64,000 bases of DNA. It comes from Ryuthela nishihirai. Its lineage: Eukaryota > Arthropoda > Arachnida > Araneae > Heptathelidae. The notes beneath the pieces are model-generated. The model was not told the origin of the DNA, did not search any database, and saw nothing but the letters and a program-made list of their open reading frames with translations. The stretch covers positions 54,894,613-54,958,612 of the forward strand of contig JAWZYU010000024.1 of the NCBI GenBank assembly GCA_038380435.1. Reading direction: 5' to 3'. The number at the start of each line of letters is the position of its first letter. The stretch's first letter is position 1. A program made the position numbers and the translations under genes. Shown here piece by piece: positions 1 to 12,200 of the stretch.

Positions 1-760
1 AAATTGTGATTTTTAACCAAAATTTCTGCAGAATTTTAAAATTAAACTCTTCTGTAGTAGTTATGCAGCTTTGTAATAAAATGACTCATTCTCAAATTCA
101 GTGCTTCAGTTAAACTTTAATGCTTTGAAACATTTTATTGAATTTTTCTTCATAGTTTTTTTTATCACTTTCTTGATATATTTTTCAATTTTTACATAAA
201 TTATCTTATTTCTAAAGCAAAATGAATTTTTATGACACTGCTTTTCTTAGGGTTAGAGTTTGCCAATCATCAAAAGTCTATGCTTTATGCATTATATGCA
301 TAAAGGACTAAAATATTTACAAAAACTAAATAAATGCAATATTTAAGCATTAATAGAAATATTATGAACTGTTTATGTTAGAATAATAAAATAATATAGA
401 AAATATATACTTTTTTTAAATTTTACCAAAGGTAAAGTGGAAAAAACGCAGCAAAATTTTGCAATGTTGTAAAAAAAAATTCTTAAAAAATTTAACTTAT
501 CATTTTATTAAACACAATTAAATGCTTTTTCTTTTGGTATTTAACGTGACATTCTACTATGGCATATAAACTGACAGGCTCCTGTCAGACCTCTGTGGCA
601 AGCAGCTGCTTGAGGAGGTATTTATTATTATTATTTATTATTTATTTCCGTTCATTAGTTACTTCAGGATGAGGTTCTAAAGCTGTTTATTTTATTTTCT
701 GAAAACACTTTAAAATAAATCCAGCCACCACAGCGAGTTCAGGTTTAGAAACTTAACACT
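1..760. repeat. Dispersed AT-rich repeat, copy 1
   Basis: This block is a diverged direct copy of about 38920-39550. Shared blocks include ttaaccaaaattt, ttatgcagctt, tgctttgaaa and attagttacttcaggatgag. It is interrupted at about 552-646 by a SINE-A 3' fragment that is absent from the other copy. No coding potential is recognised. Confidence 0.65.
552..646 (+). repeat. SINE-A, 5'-truncated copy
   Basis: This carries the SINE-A 3' body (ggcatataaactgacaggc, then agcagctgcttgagg) followed by a TTA-rich tail. It sits inside the 1-760 repeat; the paralogous locus at about 39490-39510 lacks it, so it is a true insertion. Confidence 0.75.
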
Positions 761-1030
761 GTAAGGGTTGAAACATAGGAACAACTGATGTAGACCATTA
801 CTACTTTCCAAAAGGAATATTGTTTTGAGAGACTAGCAGATTAGTTTGGCTTACTGGCCTGAACTTCTGTGGCGAATTTTTTTCCTCCCTGTTCAGAAGG
901 GCATTTTCACAGGGTCTCAGTGCTGCAATCTAAGCCAACTTAACTGCTAAATATGATTTTCAATATTTGCTTCAGGATTGTGAATGATAGGCCTCTGTTG
1001 AGGGGGAATGGACCTTTGTGTTTTCCATTT

Positions 1031-1445
1031 ATTTGTGAGTTGTGCTATTTTACCACAGTGTGCACAAAAGTGTAGCACTTTTGTGCACACTGTGGGCTAA
1101 ATGACCAGAACACAAAGACCCCAAGATCTTAGAACCACATCCTCTAAATACTGGGTGGGGGAAAAGGACCACTGACAGTTGTTAAGAGACAGATGAAAAT
1201 CTCCAATCAGTACTTTCCGATGTATTCTTTAATATGCAGAGTGTCTGGCTTTCATGCATATGTGACGATTGGGTAAGCTTAACATCAGATCTAATGGAAA
1301 GCAGCCTTTCCAAACACAACCATGTATGCTTTCTTATCAATAGGATGGAAGCTATTGGAGATAAATTTAAATGCAAGCACAGTTACATCTTAAACCTGGG
1401 AACATCCATTTATAAGCCTAGCAAACCTACTGACAAATCTAACAA
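1031..1445 (-). repeat. SINE-B, decayed copy
   Basis: Read on the minus strand this has the order of the best SINE-B copy (46637-47029): a tRNA-like head near 1440, ATTTATCTC, a degenerate GTTAAG word, then ATTAAAGAATAC, and CATTTAGCCCACAGTGTGCACAAAAGTG. Open frames across it are not genes. Confidence 0.65.
1053..1095. repeat. Perfect 20-bp inverted repeat, 3-base loop
   Basis: Bases 1053-1072 and 1076-1095 are exact reverse complements around TAG. The arm is the SINE-B 3' end sequence (ccacagtgtgcacaaaagtg), so it appears to be a snap-back of the end of the adjacent minus-strand SINE-B. Confidence 0.85.
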
Positions 1446-2400
1446 TGCCCCTTTATTTGTGGGTTGATATTCCCAAGTGAACAAATACACAGGATACTTT
1501 ATATCAACATGTGAATGCTCCTGACTAGAGGCCATTGCAGGCACCTGAACCAATAATTCTTTCATCATTGCTGCTACTCTTGAAACCAACAGGCTATTCT
1601 GTATAAAAAAAGAGCATAGGAAACACTCAGTTAAGTGATAAGGTAAAGTATCTGATTTCTGACAAAAAGCATGCATAAGCAAACAAAATCTATACTGTAA
1701 TAGTCTTAGAGACAGCATTACAAAGAGCTTAATAAGCATGCAAATGATTAGTTGAATGCTGACAAAAATCTTTAGCTTGAGAACCTGGATGACAAAGCAG
1801 AGAAAGCTGCTAAACAACAGACACACTGGTTAAAAACTTCAGTAATATTTGATAAAAAAAAAATTATCATTTCTTGAGAATCCATCAAATTAAGTAATTA
1901 AAAATTGGCAAAAAGATGTTATTTAACCATCACTGTTGATTCCTAAATAGAAAATAAAATGAATATAAATACACACCCACAAATCAGTATTAACAAATGG
2001 TCAAGAATAAAGTTTTGGATGGAATGCCAATGACAGTCAATAGAAGTATTTATATAATAGTGCTCACAGCAATGATGCATTTTGTTCATGAAACTGTCAA
2101 GAAGTTCAAGTGACAATAATGCTCACTGATTCATGAAAGCAATTCTTAGAGCTTGGAGAAATTGTGTATGTGAATGGAAGGGAATAACCTATCTTCCAAG
2201 ACAGCCATGCAGCAATATGGCAAGGGTCAGCAACCATTTGGAAGAAAATACACTTTATTTTTTTTTACCTTTGGCCTAAATATCTTGAGAGCTGCACCAC
2301 GTGCATATGACTGTTCTCCCCCAAACACTTACTTCAGACTAATACTATTGACTATGACAGGTGTTAGAAAAATTATCCAAACTATAGTTAGTCACCAGAT

Positions 2401-3006
2401 ACTGGTGATGTGCAGCATGAGATTAATATACAAATAGGTGTTGCTGCCAGGACTTTAAGAATCTATGGAGACTGTGGAGAAATAGACTATACACCTAAAG
2501 ACTAAAATTAGACTGTATAATAGTTTGGTTCTTTCTAGGGTTAGTTATGGTAGTGAAACTTGGACACTTTGTGAACAAGATAACAAGAAACTAGATGCTT
2601 TTGATTCTAGATGCTTATGCAGTATCTTGGACATTAGGTGGTTCAACTTTATAACTAATGATGAGGTTAGGCAAAGGAGTCAGCAACCCCCCCCCCCCCC
2701 CCTTGAGGAACATGTTATGCAGAGAGAGACTCCATTGGTTTGGTCATGTTGTTCATATGGATAATTCTAGATTAGCGAATAGGGTTATGAACAATGTGCC
2801 TAAAGGCTGCAGAAAGAGGGAGAGACCTAGGATGTAGTGGACAGACAGTGTCAAACAGGACCTTGTTAGAATTGGTTTATTGCTACAAATTTGGTGCAGT
2901 GGCCAGATGAAGCAGATGTAGCTGAGGACAGATCTGCTAGGAGAACTAAATTGCACAATCTGGTTGGATCTTTGTAGCCCATGGCTGTTTGAGGAGGAGG
3001 AGGATC
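2401..3006 (+). mobile_element. LINE-A 3' end (non-LTR retrotransposon)
   Basis: The C-terminus of a reverse-transcriptase ORF is read with frameshifts: VLSRVSYGSETWTL, then LDAFDSR, a degenerate RWFNF, and the conserved ending around WPDEADVAEDR. The element ends in the family's TGTAGCCCATGGCTG plus a GAG/GAT-rich tail. A 16-base C run at 2687-2702 interrupts the frame. The 5' part is missing. Confidence 0.85.
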
Positions 3007-4960
3007 AATAACCAAACTAAAGGGAAAAGGGGACAAAATGCACCCTTGTCTAACTCCACTAGCAATGCTAAACCAATCACTACAAGCCTTACCAACTCTC
3101 ACACATGATTCAGTGTTATAATAGAGAGCTTTCATTACACTAACTAACTTCTCAGGTATTCCATATGATCTAATGATCAACCACAAATTTTGTCAATCAA
3201 CAGTCAAAAGCCTTTTTGAAATCTATAACTAGTAACCACAGGTTTCTGAAACTCTAAGCATTTCTCAAGAATCTGCCTAAGTGGAAATATTTGCCCAATA
3301 CATCCCCTACCACTTCTGAATCCACATTGTTCATCATGCAGTTGTCCATCAACTAAATTCTTAATTTTACTAAGTATAATCATGCAAAGAACTTTACCTG
3401 GAACAGAAAGTAAACTAATTCCCCTATAATTATCACAAGAATTACAGTCGCCTTTTTTAAAAATAGGGATAATAATAGCTCTAGTAAAATCCTTAGGAAC
3501 AACACCTTTATCATAAAAAATTTGGAAATTTCAGTCAGCCATGTGACAACACAAGTGTTCCTAGCTCTAAATATTTCAGTGGTGATTTCATCCACCCCCA
3601 GGAAATTTATGCAATTTTAATTTAATACCCCCTCAAGCAGCTGCTTGCCACAGAGGTCTGACAGGAGCCTGTCAGTTTATATGCCACAGTAGGAGATCTG
3701 AGAGGATGGCAGGACCTCAGCAGAAAAACGAATTTACAGATAGCCAAAGTGATTTCGGAATGTGATATAGGGCCATCATTAAAGCCATTAATGCATCTAT
3801 CCTTATTACAAACAATGAGAGTAGAAATAATCACATTATTTAGAACTTCTCTGAAATGCTCAGCCCACCTATCCATCACAGAATCTTCTTCAACCACCTT
3901 ACCATATTCCTCAATCTCTGTCTGTTTCTTCCCATTAAACATTAACAATCTGGTACAACTGTTGTGCTGCCTAATTGCTACGTCTGCTTTATCAGCCAAG
4001 CTATCAAGTCAAGGGTTCTTATCAGCTGTTAGCTGATACTTTAGACGTTTATTAAGCTCGTTGTAATGACTTCTGTTAGGACTAGTAGTGTGTTGATTCA
4101 TATTAATCCTGCACCTCCTTCTTTCAGAAATACGTTCATTTAATTCACTCATATAATTTTGTTTATTCTATTCCATTTTACCCAAAAGAGTACTGTTTCA
4201 AGAAAAACCTGTTTAAACTGATCCCATTATTTCTCAACTTCAGCAGTAAGCAAACCACGATTTTCATAATAACTAAGTAGCCTATCATGTTGTGCTTTCG
4301 CGATATCTGGATCTTTCAGACCTTCAGTGTTAAAGCAATTTTTTTAACCTCAGCATAACATTTCTTAAGCTTCAGTTGCAAGACACTTTTGACCAGGTAA
4401 TGGTCAGACTCAATTTCAGCTCCCTCGTATGATTTGGTATTCCAAATCAAACTATCCATTTGCTGTTAATTAAAATATAATCAATCATATTTCTGTGCAA
4501 CCCATCAGGTGAAACCCATGTGTATTTATAATTGTTTGGTGTTTGTAGTATGTGTTAGTTATTCGCAAACCATTAAGTTTACCTACCTATAGTAGATGTT
4601 CTCCATTGCCATTGGAACTACCAATGCCATAGGGACAAAACTCCTGCCCAAAGGTTAGAGTCAGTACCAACTTTAGTATTGAAGTCACCCAGCACAAGAG
4701 AAATATCTCCTTTCTTCACAGAATTCAAAATATTCTGAAGCTGTGTAGAAAAACTTATCCTTCTCATTCTCATCAGAGTCATCTGTGGGGGCATAACAAC
4801 AGATGACATTCAAGTTTTGAATTTTCGTTTTAAATTTTTCTGTAAGAAATATTTCATTAATGCTGTCATATCCTAGAAAAGCATCACTGGTGTGTCTGCT
4901 GAGAAGCAAATCTTCACATTGAAAAAGCTTTCAATCCTCCCTCCCTGAAAAAAATTTCAA
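3007..4960 (-). mobile_element. LINE-A endonuclease and RT fragment
   Basis: Reading the minus strand from 4960 down gives an apurinic-type endonuclease (VICCYAPTDDSDENEKDKF; GDISLVLGDFNTKVGTDS), a linker (MDRWAEHFREVLN), and then RT blocks (VDEITTEIFRARNTC; DNYRGISLLS split across frames; ASGVRQGCILSPFPFSLVID). The C-terminal third is absent. Its end abuts the plus-strand LINE-A 3' tail at 3006, and a SINE-A fragment interrupts it at 3626-3728. It is broken by stops and frameshifts. Confidence 0.85.
3626..3728 (-). repeat. SINE-A, 5'-truncated insertion in LINE-A
   Basis: This has the SINE-A body from the CGTTTTTCTGCTGAGG block to CTTGAGGGGGTA. It splits the LINE-A frame between ITLAICK and KLHKFPGVDEI. 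Flanking TAAATT on each side (minus-strand reading) is a candidate target-site duplication. Confidence 0.75.
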
Positions 4961-5207
4961 GTTATTTTTAATATCTGGCCTTTACCTGTCCATCTGGTCT
5001 CTTGCAAGCCTTTTGAATATCTAGGTTTTAAACTAGAATTCCTGCATGAATACATCAAGAGAATAATCTTTATGTAACATCCTCATGTTTCTGCAGAAAG
5101 AAAATGATTAGTAGAATTTTTAAAGAGACTAGGTTTATTGAGATAAGTAGGGCCAACAATATCAAACAACCTCTGATTGCAGGCATGGAGCAAAGACCTG
5201 TTCTCCC

Positions 5208-5507
5208 ATTGCTAAAAGCTGAGGTCACTCATGCTGGTAGGAACTTCAGGCACCACCATTTCAAGTGGAGCTTTTCGAGAGCCATATGACCTGACATAGA
5301 CACATTACTTCAGTTTAGGATTGGTGATGCCCAACTAGCTAAGTGAGGGTTGAGGTTCCCCCACCACTAAAGGCTGAAGCCACCAATGTTGGTAGGAACT
5401 TCAGGCATCACCTTTTCAAGAGCCATATGGCCTGCCTGAGACAATTACTCCAATTTAGGATTGGCGATGCCCAACTAGCTAAGTGAGGGTTCAGGTACCT
5501 ACAATGA
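5208..5507. repeat. Two-copy tandem repeat, about 150 bp unit
   Basis: Copy 1 (about 5208-5357) and copy 2 (about 5363-5507) share ggtaggaacttcaggca, gagccatatg, and ttaggattgg(t/c)gatgcccaac followed by tagctaagtgagggtt. Copy 2 lacks about ten bases. No coding potential was seen. Confidence 0.8.
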
Positions 5508-6004
5508 CCTCTTATCAGGATTATCAACCAGCTGATATAAGGTATCCCATGCTTCTGTTCACTTGTGGCTGGCAACCTACAAACAAACAGAAAACACAGT
5601 GACAGATTCTCCCTCAGCAAAGGCCCACCAGTGCAGTAAGTCCAGGATCCATAATCAAGCTCAAAGCAATAAACCAGTCCAGTGGGTATGAATGGTCAGC
5701 ATCAGTACCCTGTGAAGTTGACCACTCCTCAGCAGGGCAGAGAAAAAAAAAACAAGTGGCCATAGATGACTAGATCAGTAGGTCACACTGATCTTGTAGC
5801 CCTCCCCTTCCATTCCCTTCCAAAAGAGAATATCTTTTTTGAAAGGTACTAATGGCCTGCACCACAAGAAGTTGCTGTCGGACATTAGGTGCTAGATCTG
5901 TCCAGTTCTGTGCCTCGTCACTGGGAATTGATACACAGCTCTCCTTCCAGTTTATGCCTAGCTACCATTTAGAGACCTATATATAGATAGTGTTTATAGG
6001 ATTG

Positions 6005-6510
6005 TTTACCTCTGAGTTGTGCTTCTGTTCACACAGTGGGCTAAATGGCCAGGTCAATCGGGACTCAATTAGGTAGGGACCACTGGACAGTTAATAGGAG
6101 ACAGGTGGAAACCTCCCATCAAGGCCATCTAGCATGTTCTTCAACATGTGCATAGTGTGGCTCTCCTGCACATATGGCCACTGCTTAATGCCTCATCTAA
6201 CAGATGGCAGCCTTTTCAATCCTGTCATATCTGCTTTCTTACCAAGGGCAGAGTGAATGTTAGCAGTTAAATCTGAATGTAGGCAGAGTTGGGAATCCCC
6301 TGCTCCCATCTAGGCCATCTAGCATGTTCTTCAACATATGCATGGTGTGGCTCTCCTGAACATGTGGTCACTGCTTAATTCCTCACCTAAAGATGGCAGC
6401 CTTTTCAATCCTGTCATTTCTGCTTTCTCAGCGAGGGCAGCAAAGTGAAGATTAGCAGAGATAAATCTGAGTGCAGGCACAATTGGGCCTGCACTCAGAA
6501 ACCTGCCCTA
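6005..6510 (-). repeat. SINE-B with internal tandem duplication
   Basis: This is a minus-strand SINE-B. The block ggccatctagcatgttcttc...gcttaat...gatggcagccttttcaatcctgtcat occurs twice, at about 6140-6235 and 6312-6420, giving a duplicated body of roughly 175 bases. Confidence 0.7.
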
Positions 6511-7584
6511 CCCTCCATGTGTATAGCAGACAGTGTTCTATAATCCTTATTCTGAGGATATTTTATGCAAAAATATATTTATCTGAATAGTTAATTATAT
6601 ATATAAAAAAAAGTTGTTAATTTTCTGATGATAATAAATGTAAGTTTTGTGATTAGTATTGGTTGTAATCAAGAGCTGCATACAGTTCATAAACCCATGT
6701 GTTACAGAAGTGATATTGGGAGATTGGAATTGGCTATTCCATATGGATGATATTCAACACCAAAGAACAATACACCAATTTTGCTTTATCATGTAAGATA
6801 AAATTGTTCCCTTTTGCAGCTGCATAGGGATCATCTCTATATCTCTGAACAGTCATAATACCCTTTGAAAATACAAAGATGTCAGTACATCCACCAAAAA
6901 AATTCCTGCCTAAATTATTATACTGTCTCTATCATAGGTGTCTTGATTATGTTAGAAAGGTGAGAATGTATCCTTGGGTCTCTCAAGATGATTGTACATA
7001 CTGAATCATTCTATAGAATAAATCTGGGCTTACCTATAAATAGTATATACCTTCTGCAGGTAAGATCCTTGTGCAATCTCCTCATAATGGTAGCAGTTAT
7101 AGATGTTCCTGTGGAGGCAATGAAGTCAGAGCACAGTCCAGATAGTGTCACCCTGTGTTTTCATGCAGAAAGTAAAGATATCTGTCTTTGCATGAAGTTG
7201 AGGCTCTAGCTATTCCTCCACTAGTTCTGGTAATACTATCTTGACTTTTGAAACCTTGTTCAGAGTCTCTGGTTGAGAACAGAATGATCAACATTGAACC
7301 ATCTAGCAACATCTTCTTGAGACTGCCTTCCAGTGACTCTTCATCTCAAACATTCTGGCAGATGGTTTCTTTCAGACATTTGTAACATTTTAGCAAATTT
7401 ACTGAGAATGATTGTTAGCCAAACAAATTAAATTGTCTACTTCATTATAAAAAGGTTGATTTCCAATCCACACCAGCTATCATCCTATCACCTTGGAGTT
7501 CGGCAATATTAATTTGCATGACGTATTTGAAATTCATTTTCTCATTTTAACATATAATGATACTTTTGCTGAATTATTCCATTA

Positions 7585-8860
7585 TACAGGGTGTTCATAA
7601 AATAATGTAAAAAAAGAAAAAAAGTAGCTGTTGGGATGTGATTTTTTGTAACCAGTAGTTGAGTTGAAAGAATGGGAGTTTTCTAGGGGCACTTTACAGA
7701 TGGCATTGTGTGGCTCTCTCAAGAAAAGAAGAATAGTCATTTGAAAATGGCATTATCTGCATAACATAAGGCTCTGTGCATGAAATGGTTCATCGAGACC
7801 AACAACACAGGTACAGTGAAATTTTACCAAAACATGCTATATGTACTCCACTTACAAGACATGAAATAGAAGTTGGTACAAGCAGTTTATGACAACAGGT
7901 AGTGTTTTGAAGAAATCACAACCAAAAAGGTCTCCTGTGTCTGCTCACATGTTGAATTAATTAGGGAAACATTCTACTGCTGCCCAAGAAGTTTGACGAG
8001 ATATGCATTCAGTGATTCAGATACTGTGTTCAGCTTTCACACAGGGCTCTGTTAATAACTTAAATTGTATGTATGAAAAGTGCAAATTGTGCAGGTGCTC
8101 TAAGAAGATGACAAACCAAAACAAATTAAATTTGCAGTTGAGCTATTAGATAAAATCAACAAAGATAACATGTTTTTGCAGCATGTGATGTTTTCCAACA
8201 AAACAACATTTTGCCATATCAACCACTGAAACATTTCAATACAGGTTTCTGAACCTCCATATGTTGTGCATGAGAGAAGCAGTACAAAAGTTGGCTTTGA
8301 TGTGGTGTAATGCATGATGGCATAATTGGACCTTTTTACCAAACAGACAGTGACCAGGATCATTACTTTAATATGTTGAAACAATTCATGTTACCACAGA
8401 TTTGGGAACTGCAATGAGACATCATGTTCCAACAAGATGGGGCTTCCCCATACTGTCCTCTCTCTCTGAGGGAGTTTCTTCAGTTTTCTGGGAGAGGGAT
8501 TGACCAAGGAGGGCCAATTTCTTGCCCACAACATTCTTCAGATTTAAACCCACTGGATTTATTGTGCAGCTATGTGAAAGACATTGTCAGTTCTACTCTG
8601 GTGAAGAATCTTCAAGAAACTTCACATCAGAATCACCAGTGTCATTGGTACTATCACACCTGATATCCTACAGCACATGTGGATTGAACTCAACTGTTTA
8701 GGTGTTGTTCATGCAACTAAAGGTACTCATGTAGAAATTTATTAGGTTGTAAAAAAAATTCTATTATGTGTCTGTAGCAAAAAAACCTCCAAAAACAGAA
8801 GTATGTACACTATGAATTATTATATTTCCATTATTGATAGTACTTTATGGACACTCTGTA
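7585..8860 (+). mobile_element. mariner-type transposon (FQQDGA class), decayed
   Basis: Terminal inverted repeats are TACAGGGTGTTCATAAA at 7585 and its imperfect complement TTTATGGACACTCTGTA ending at 8860, with TA at both ends. Inside, the frame at 8424-8590 reads FQQDGASPYC, RGIDQGGPI and HSSDLNPLDLL, the DDE_3 core of arthropod mariner-like transposases with Asp as third catalytic residue. I count 39 residues between the last two Asp in this damaged copy; relatives I know have about 41. Upstream frames are broken by many stops. Confidence 0.85.
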
Positions 8861-9097
8861 TTTAATAATATTTGAAAATATGTGTGTTGCTGATGTTTTG
8901 GAAATCAATGTACATAGTTCTTTCAAATTTAGGGTGTTTTAGAATAATCACCTAAGTGGTGAATACATATTTGAAATTTTTTGTTTGCTTGATATTTCTG
9001 GAGTATGTTTTGTTCTGTGTTACATACATTTAATTACTTAGTTTTTGAGGCTATATTGCATGCTGAAAATTTTAAAAAGAAAACTGCATTTCTTAAG

Positions 9098-9287
9098 GAT
9101 TAGTGGTTGCACAGACTACTATGCAGAAACAGAAGAAGAAGCTTTTGAAATGTGCAGAGAGTCTATTTTGACTCTAAACTTACCAGAAAATTTAAGTGAA
9201 AAGAGCTTCATTGAGCCACTCTTTCCACCTGAAGATTTGGAAGCCCTTGCTGGCAAAAATATCATAGATAAAACTGATATGTACAAG
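9098..9287 (+). CDS. MCCC2-like exon a
   Basis: The acceptor is ...ttcttaag before 9098 and the donor AAG|gtaaaa starts at 9288. The first base completes a codon begun in the missing upstream exon; 63 full codons follow, ending in phase 0. It encodes SGCTDYYAETEEEAFEMC and EPLFPPEDLEALAGKNI, equivalent to the SGVSDHWA...EEPLFPADELYGIVG stretch of human MCC beta. An open frame continues upstream to 9045 and downstream to 9377, but that is intron sequence. Confidence 0.85.
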
Positions 9288-12200
9288 GTAAAACATTATA
9301 TATTATCAAATGTTTTTATATATTTCTTTTCACACACTGTCTTACCTCTTAGAAAAGCATTAGCTTCAAATATTTAATCAGCATGCAAACATTTTCATTT
9401 TGGAGGAGAGAAAAAGTATGAATTTCTTGAATGTTTAGATTATCCAAACTGTTTGGGACAGCTTATTTTGCATAACTGAATATTTTGAATAATTGAGAGA
9501 TCAAAAGAAATTATATGAAAAAAAGAGCTGTCCATGCATCCTATTTGCAAGAAGTTACAATACAAATTCGTTGTAATGAGCACTAATATTATGAAAAATG
9601 GCTTTAGAGCAAGATTTTTTAAATATTCAGAGAACATCAATGCTGTACAGTACTTCAAAATTTTTTGCAACGGATGTTTCATCAGATAATATAGCATAAC
9701 AAATTTTTTTTTTAATAAAAATTCCCACTTAAAATTTTTATACATCTTATAAAAGCATATAGTTTCAGCTAAAAAAGTTAACCTTTTCATTTTGGGGCAA
9801 ATTTAGATACACTATAAAATAAAAATTTCTGCCATTGTTCCATCACTGTTTCTTAGTATCCATATTCACCATCATCATAATTTTTTTTTTGCATTATACC
9901 ATGTTCAAGCAATCCTCTGATGAGTGAATTGAACTTTTCCAAGGCATTTTTCTGTGAAGTCATGAAATGCACCTAAAAATTAACCACAAACATTTTTTGT
10001 TGGATGAAATTTGAGGGTTTTGAAAGCAATTTCCAAGTTAGTACTTTTTATTTTATAATCTTTTCTCATTTAAACCTATTCCAATATTTGTAGAAATATT
10101 TTTATTTTCATTGTGTAATTTCCCAAATTAGCACTCACTGCTCCACATCTTTACTGGAGCACTCTCAGGTCAGAGGTATAGGGATGATATCCTTCAGCTC
10201 TAGTGATGCTTTTCAGAGGCACTATTGTCTCCTTGTTTATTTTGATGGACGATAATGCCTACCCTCATACAGGGTTAGATGATGAATTCTTTGAAAGTGA
10301 GTATATCTGATGGATGGAGTTGCCAACCTATTCTCTGGACCTGAACTCTTTAGAGCTTGTGTGGTATGCACTAAGGAGATGGATTGGAAATCATAATCCC
10401 CTACAAGAACTCTCCACGAGCTCTGATCTGCTCTCTGCAAATAATGGGATGTATTGCCACCAGACCTGATGACCAGCATGGTAAATATTATGTGAAGTCG
10501 TTGTGATGCTTGTGTAGCTGTTCAATGTCATCATACTCCATATTAACCTTTCCATTCTGCTGAAACATTTCCCTTAGCTATGGACATTCCTGCATTCATT
10601 TGCATAATCCATGGAAATCATGCAATCGGTTTGTTCTATGCCAGTGCTGGCCCAAGACATTTTGCTACCACAAGTGAACCGATTTTTTTTTGCTGCCCTC
10701 AATAAATTTCCTTTTTACCTCTTGCAAAGTTACTTGGAAACTTTATTTTACCCCCCCCCCCTCAAAAAATATTGTTTTGCCACCTCAAATGAATTTATTT
10801 TTTGGCCACTGCAACTGATTTTATTTATTATTTTTTTGTCCTCAAACAATTGTATTTTTATTATAGCTCTGCAGATATTTTTTTTGCCTCCATGTTTGAA
10901 ATAATATGCCAACTAAATCATTAGTAACAGGGTTTCAAATTACTGTGTTCTTTAAGTTATGTTTAAAATTTTAAGTTAAATTAAAACCTGGAAACAAAAG
11001 GGGTCATTCAAAAATTATTCAACATTGTTTAAGTCAGATCCCACCCATCCACCCTCACACACATACACACACACCTTTACCTTACAAAATGCAGCATTAG
11101 TGCTATGAATAAAAAAATCTTAGCACTTCGCATTCATGTAGATTTTATTTTCAGATTAGAACAAATTCCAATTACCAGCATGCTGCCTCAAGTGAATGCT
11201 TAACAATTCCAAGGTTCCTCAACAAATATGAACATTGATATAATCCAAAATGAAAGGCCAAAGACTTCTATGTTCGTTTTTAGTACAGCAAAAAAAAGAA
11301 ATTGCTGTTTGAAATTTTTTTAGATATATCTCTTAAAAATGTGTAATTTAAGCTTGAAAAATAATATTTTATTTTTTGTTTGATGCACATTTTATTAAAC
11401 TACAATATAAATAATTGAATAAAGTCATCTGATTGCCATATTTTAGAAGCACTGTACAGTATTTACAATATTAGAATTTCTCAGATATACACCTGGTAGT
11501 AATTCATTGGAATGTTTTAGAGGAAAAATTATCATTAGTTGGTGGGATCTGAACCCATGACCTCCTGATAACATGTCAGGTGCTCTGACCACTGAGCTAC
11601 CAGCCATCGAACAATCATCCTCTATTAGTGGCTTTAAGCATTATACCATACAATAGTCATTGGAAATGTAGTTGACTGTAATCGAAGTCTCTGGTCCTGA
11701 TGTCACCTTCCAGTTTAGTGCACACGAGCAGCCCACACCAAGCAACATGGTATTTTTTCTTTAAGCCAACATGCCACAAACTCCAGTGTAAGCATGTATT
11801 TGCAATATTAGAATTTCTCAGATAAACACAGTTGTATCAGAATAATATGACCACCTACCTAATAATGGGAATAACCACCCTTGGCCCTGATGACAGCAGT
11901 GAGATGGCGTGGCATGGATGCAATGAGGCACACATGCCCATTCGGACTCCATCAGAGCATGGAGGTTCCAGAGATGACATGGTTGTGGGTCCGTACGCCG
12001 AACCTGTCAATCCAAATGGTCCCACAAGTGCTCTATGGGATTGAGGTCGGGCAATTTCGCCAGCCAAGGGAGAATGGAGACATCACTGTCGTGTTCCTAG
12101 AACCAGTCGTGCACCACCTTAGTGACATGACAGGGCTCATTGTCCTGTTGGTAGACCATCACCACCAAGGTGAATGTTCAACATGAAGGGATGCATGTGG

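Noticed and set aside
1410..1826. 138-codon minus-strand frame
   Set aside because: Low-complexity hydrophobic sequence overlapping SINE-B and an old RT-like scrap; no coherent domain.
2401..4960. Twin-priming 5' inversion of a single LINE
   Set aside because: In twin priming the inverted 5' part lies upstream of the 3' part; here it lies downstream of the 3' tail.
1..9097. Upstream MCCC2-like exons
   Set aside because: I looked for the GGAY/GGPPLVKAATGE-type segments before a phase-2 donor and saw none; they are probably outside the window.
11540..11612. Possible tRNA gene on the minus strand (also 58705)
   Set aside because: It is the SINE-D head, present in several decayed copies with shared flanks.
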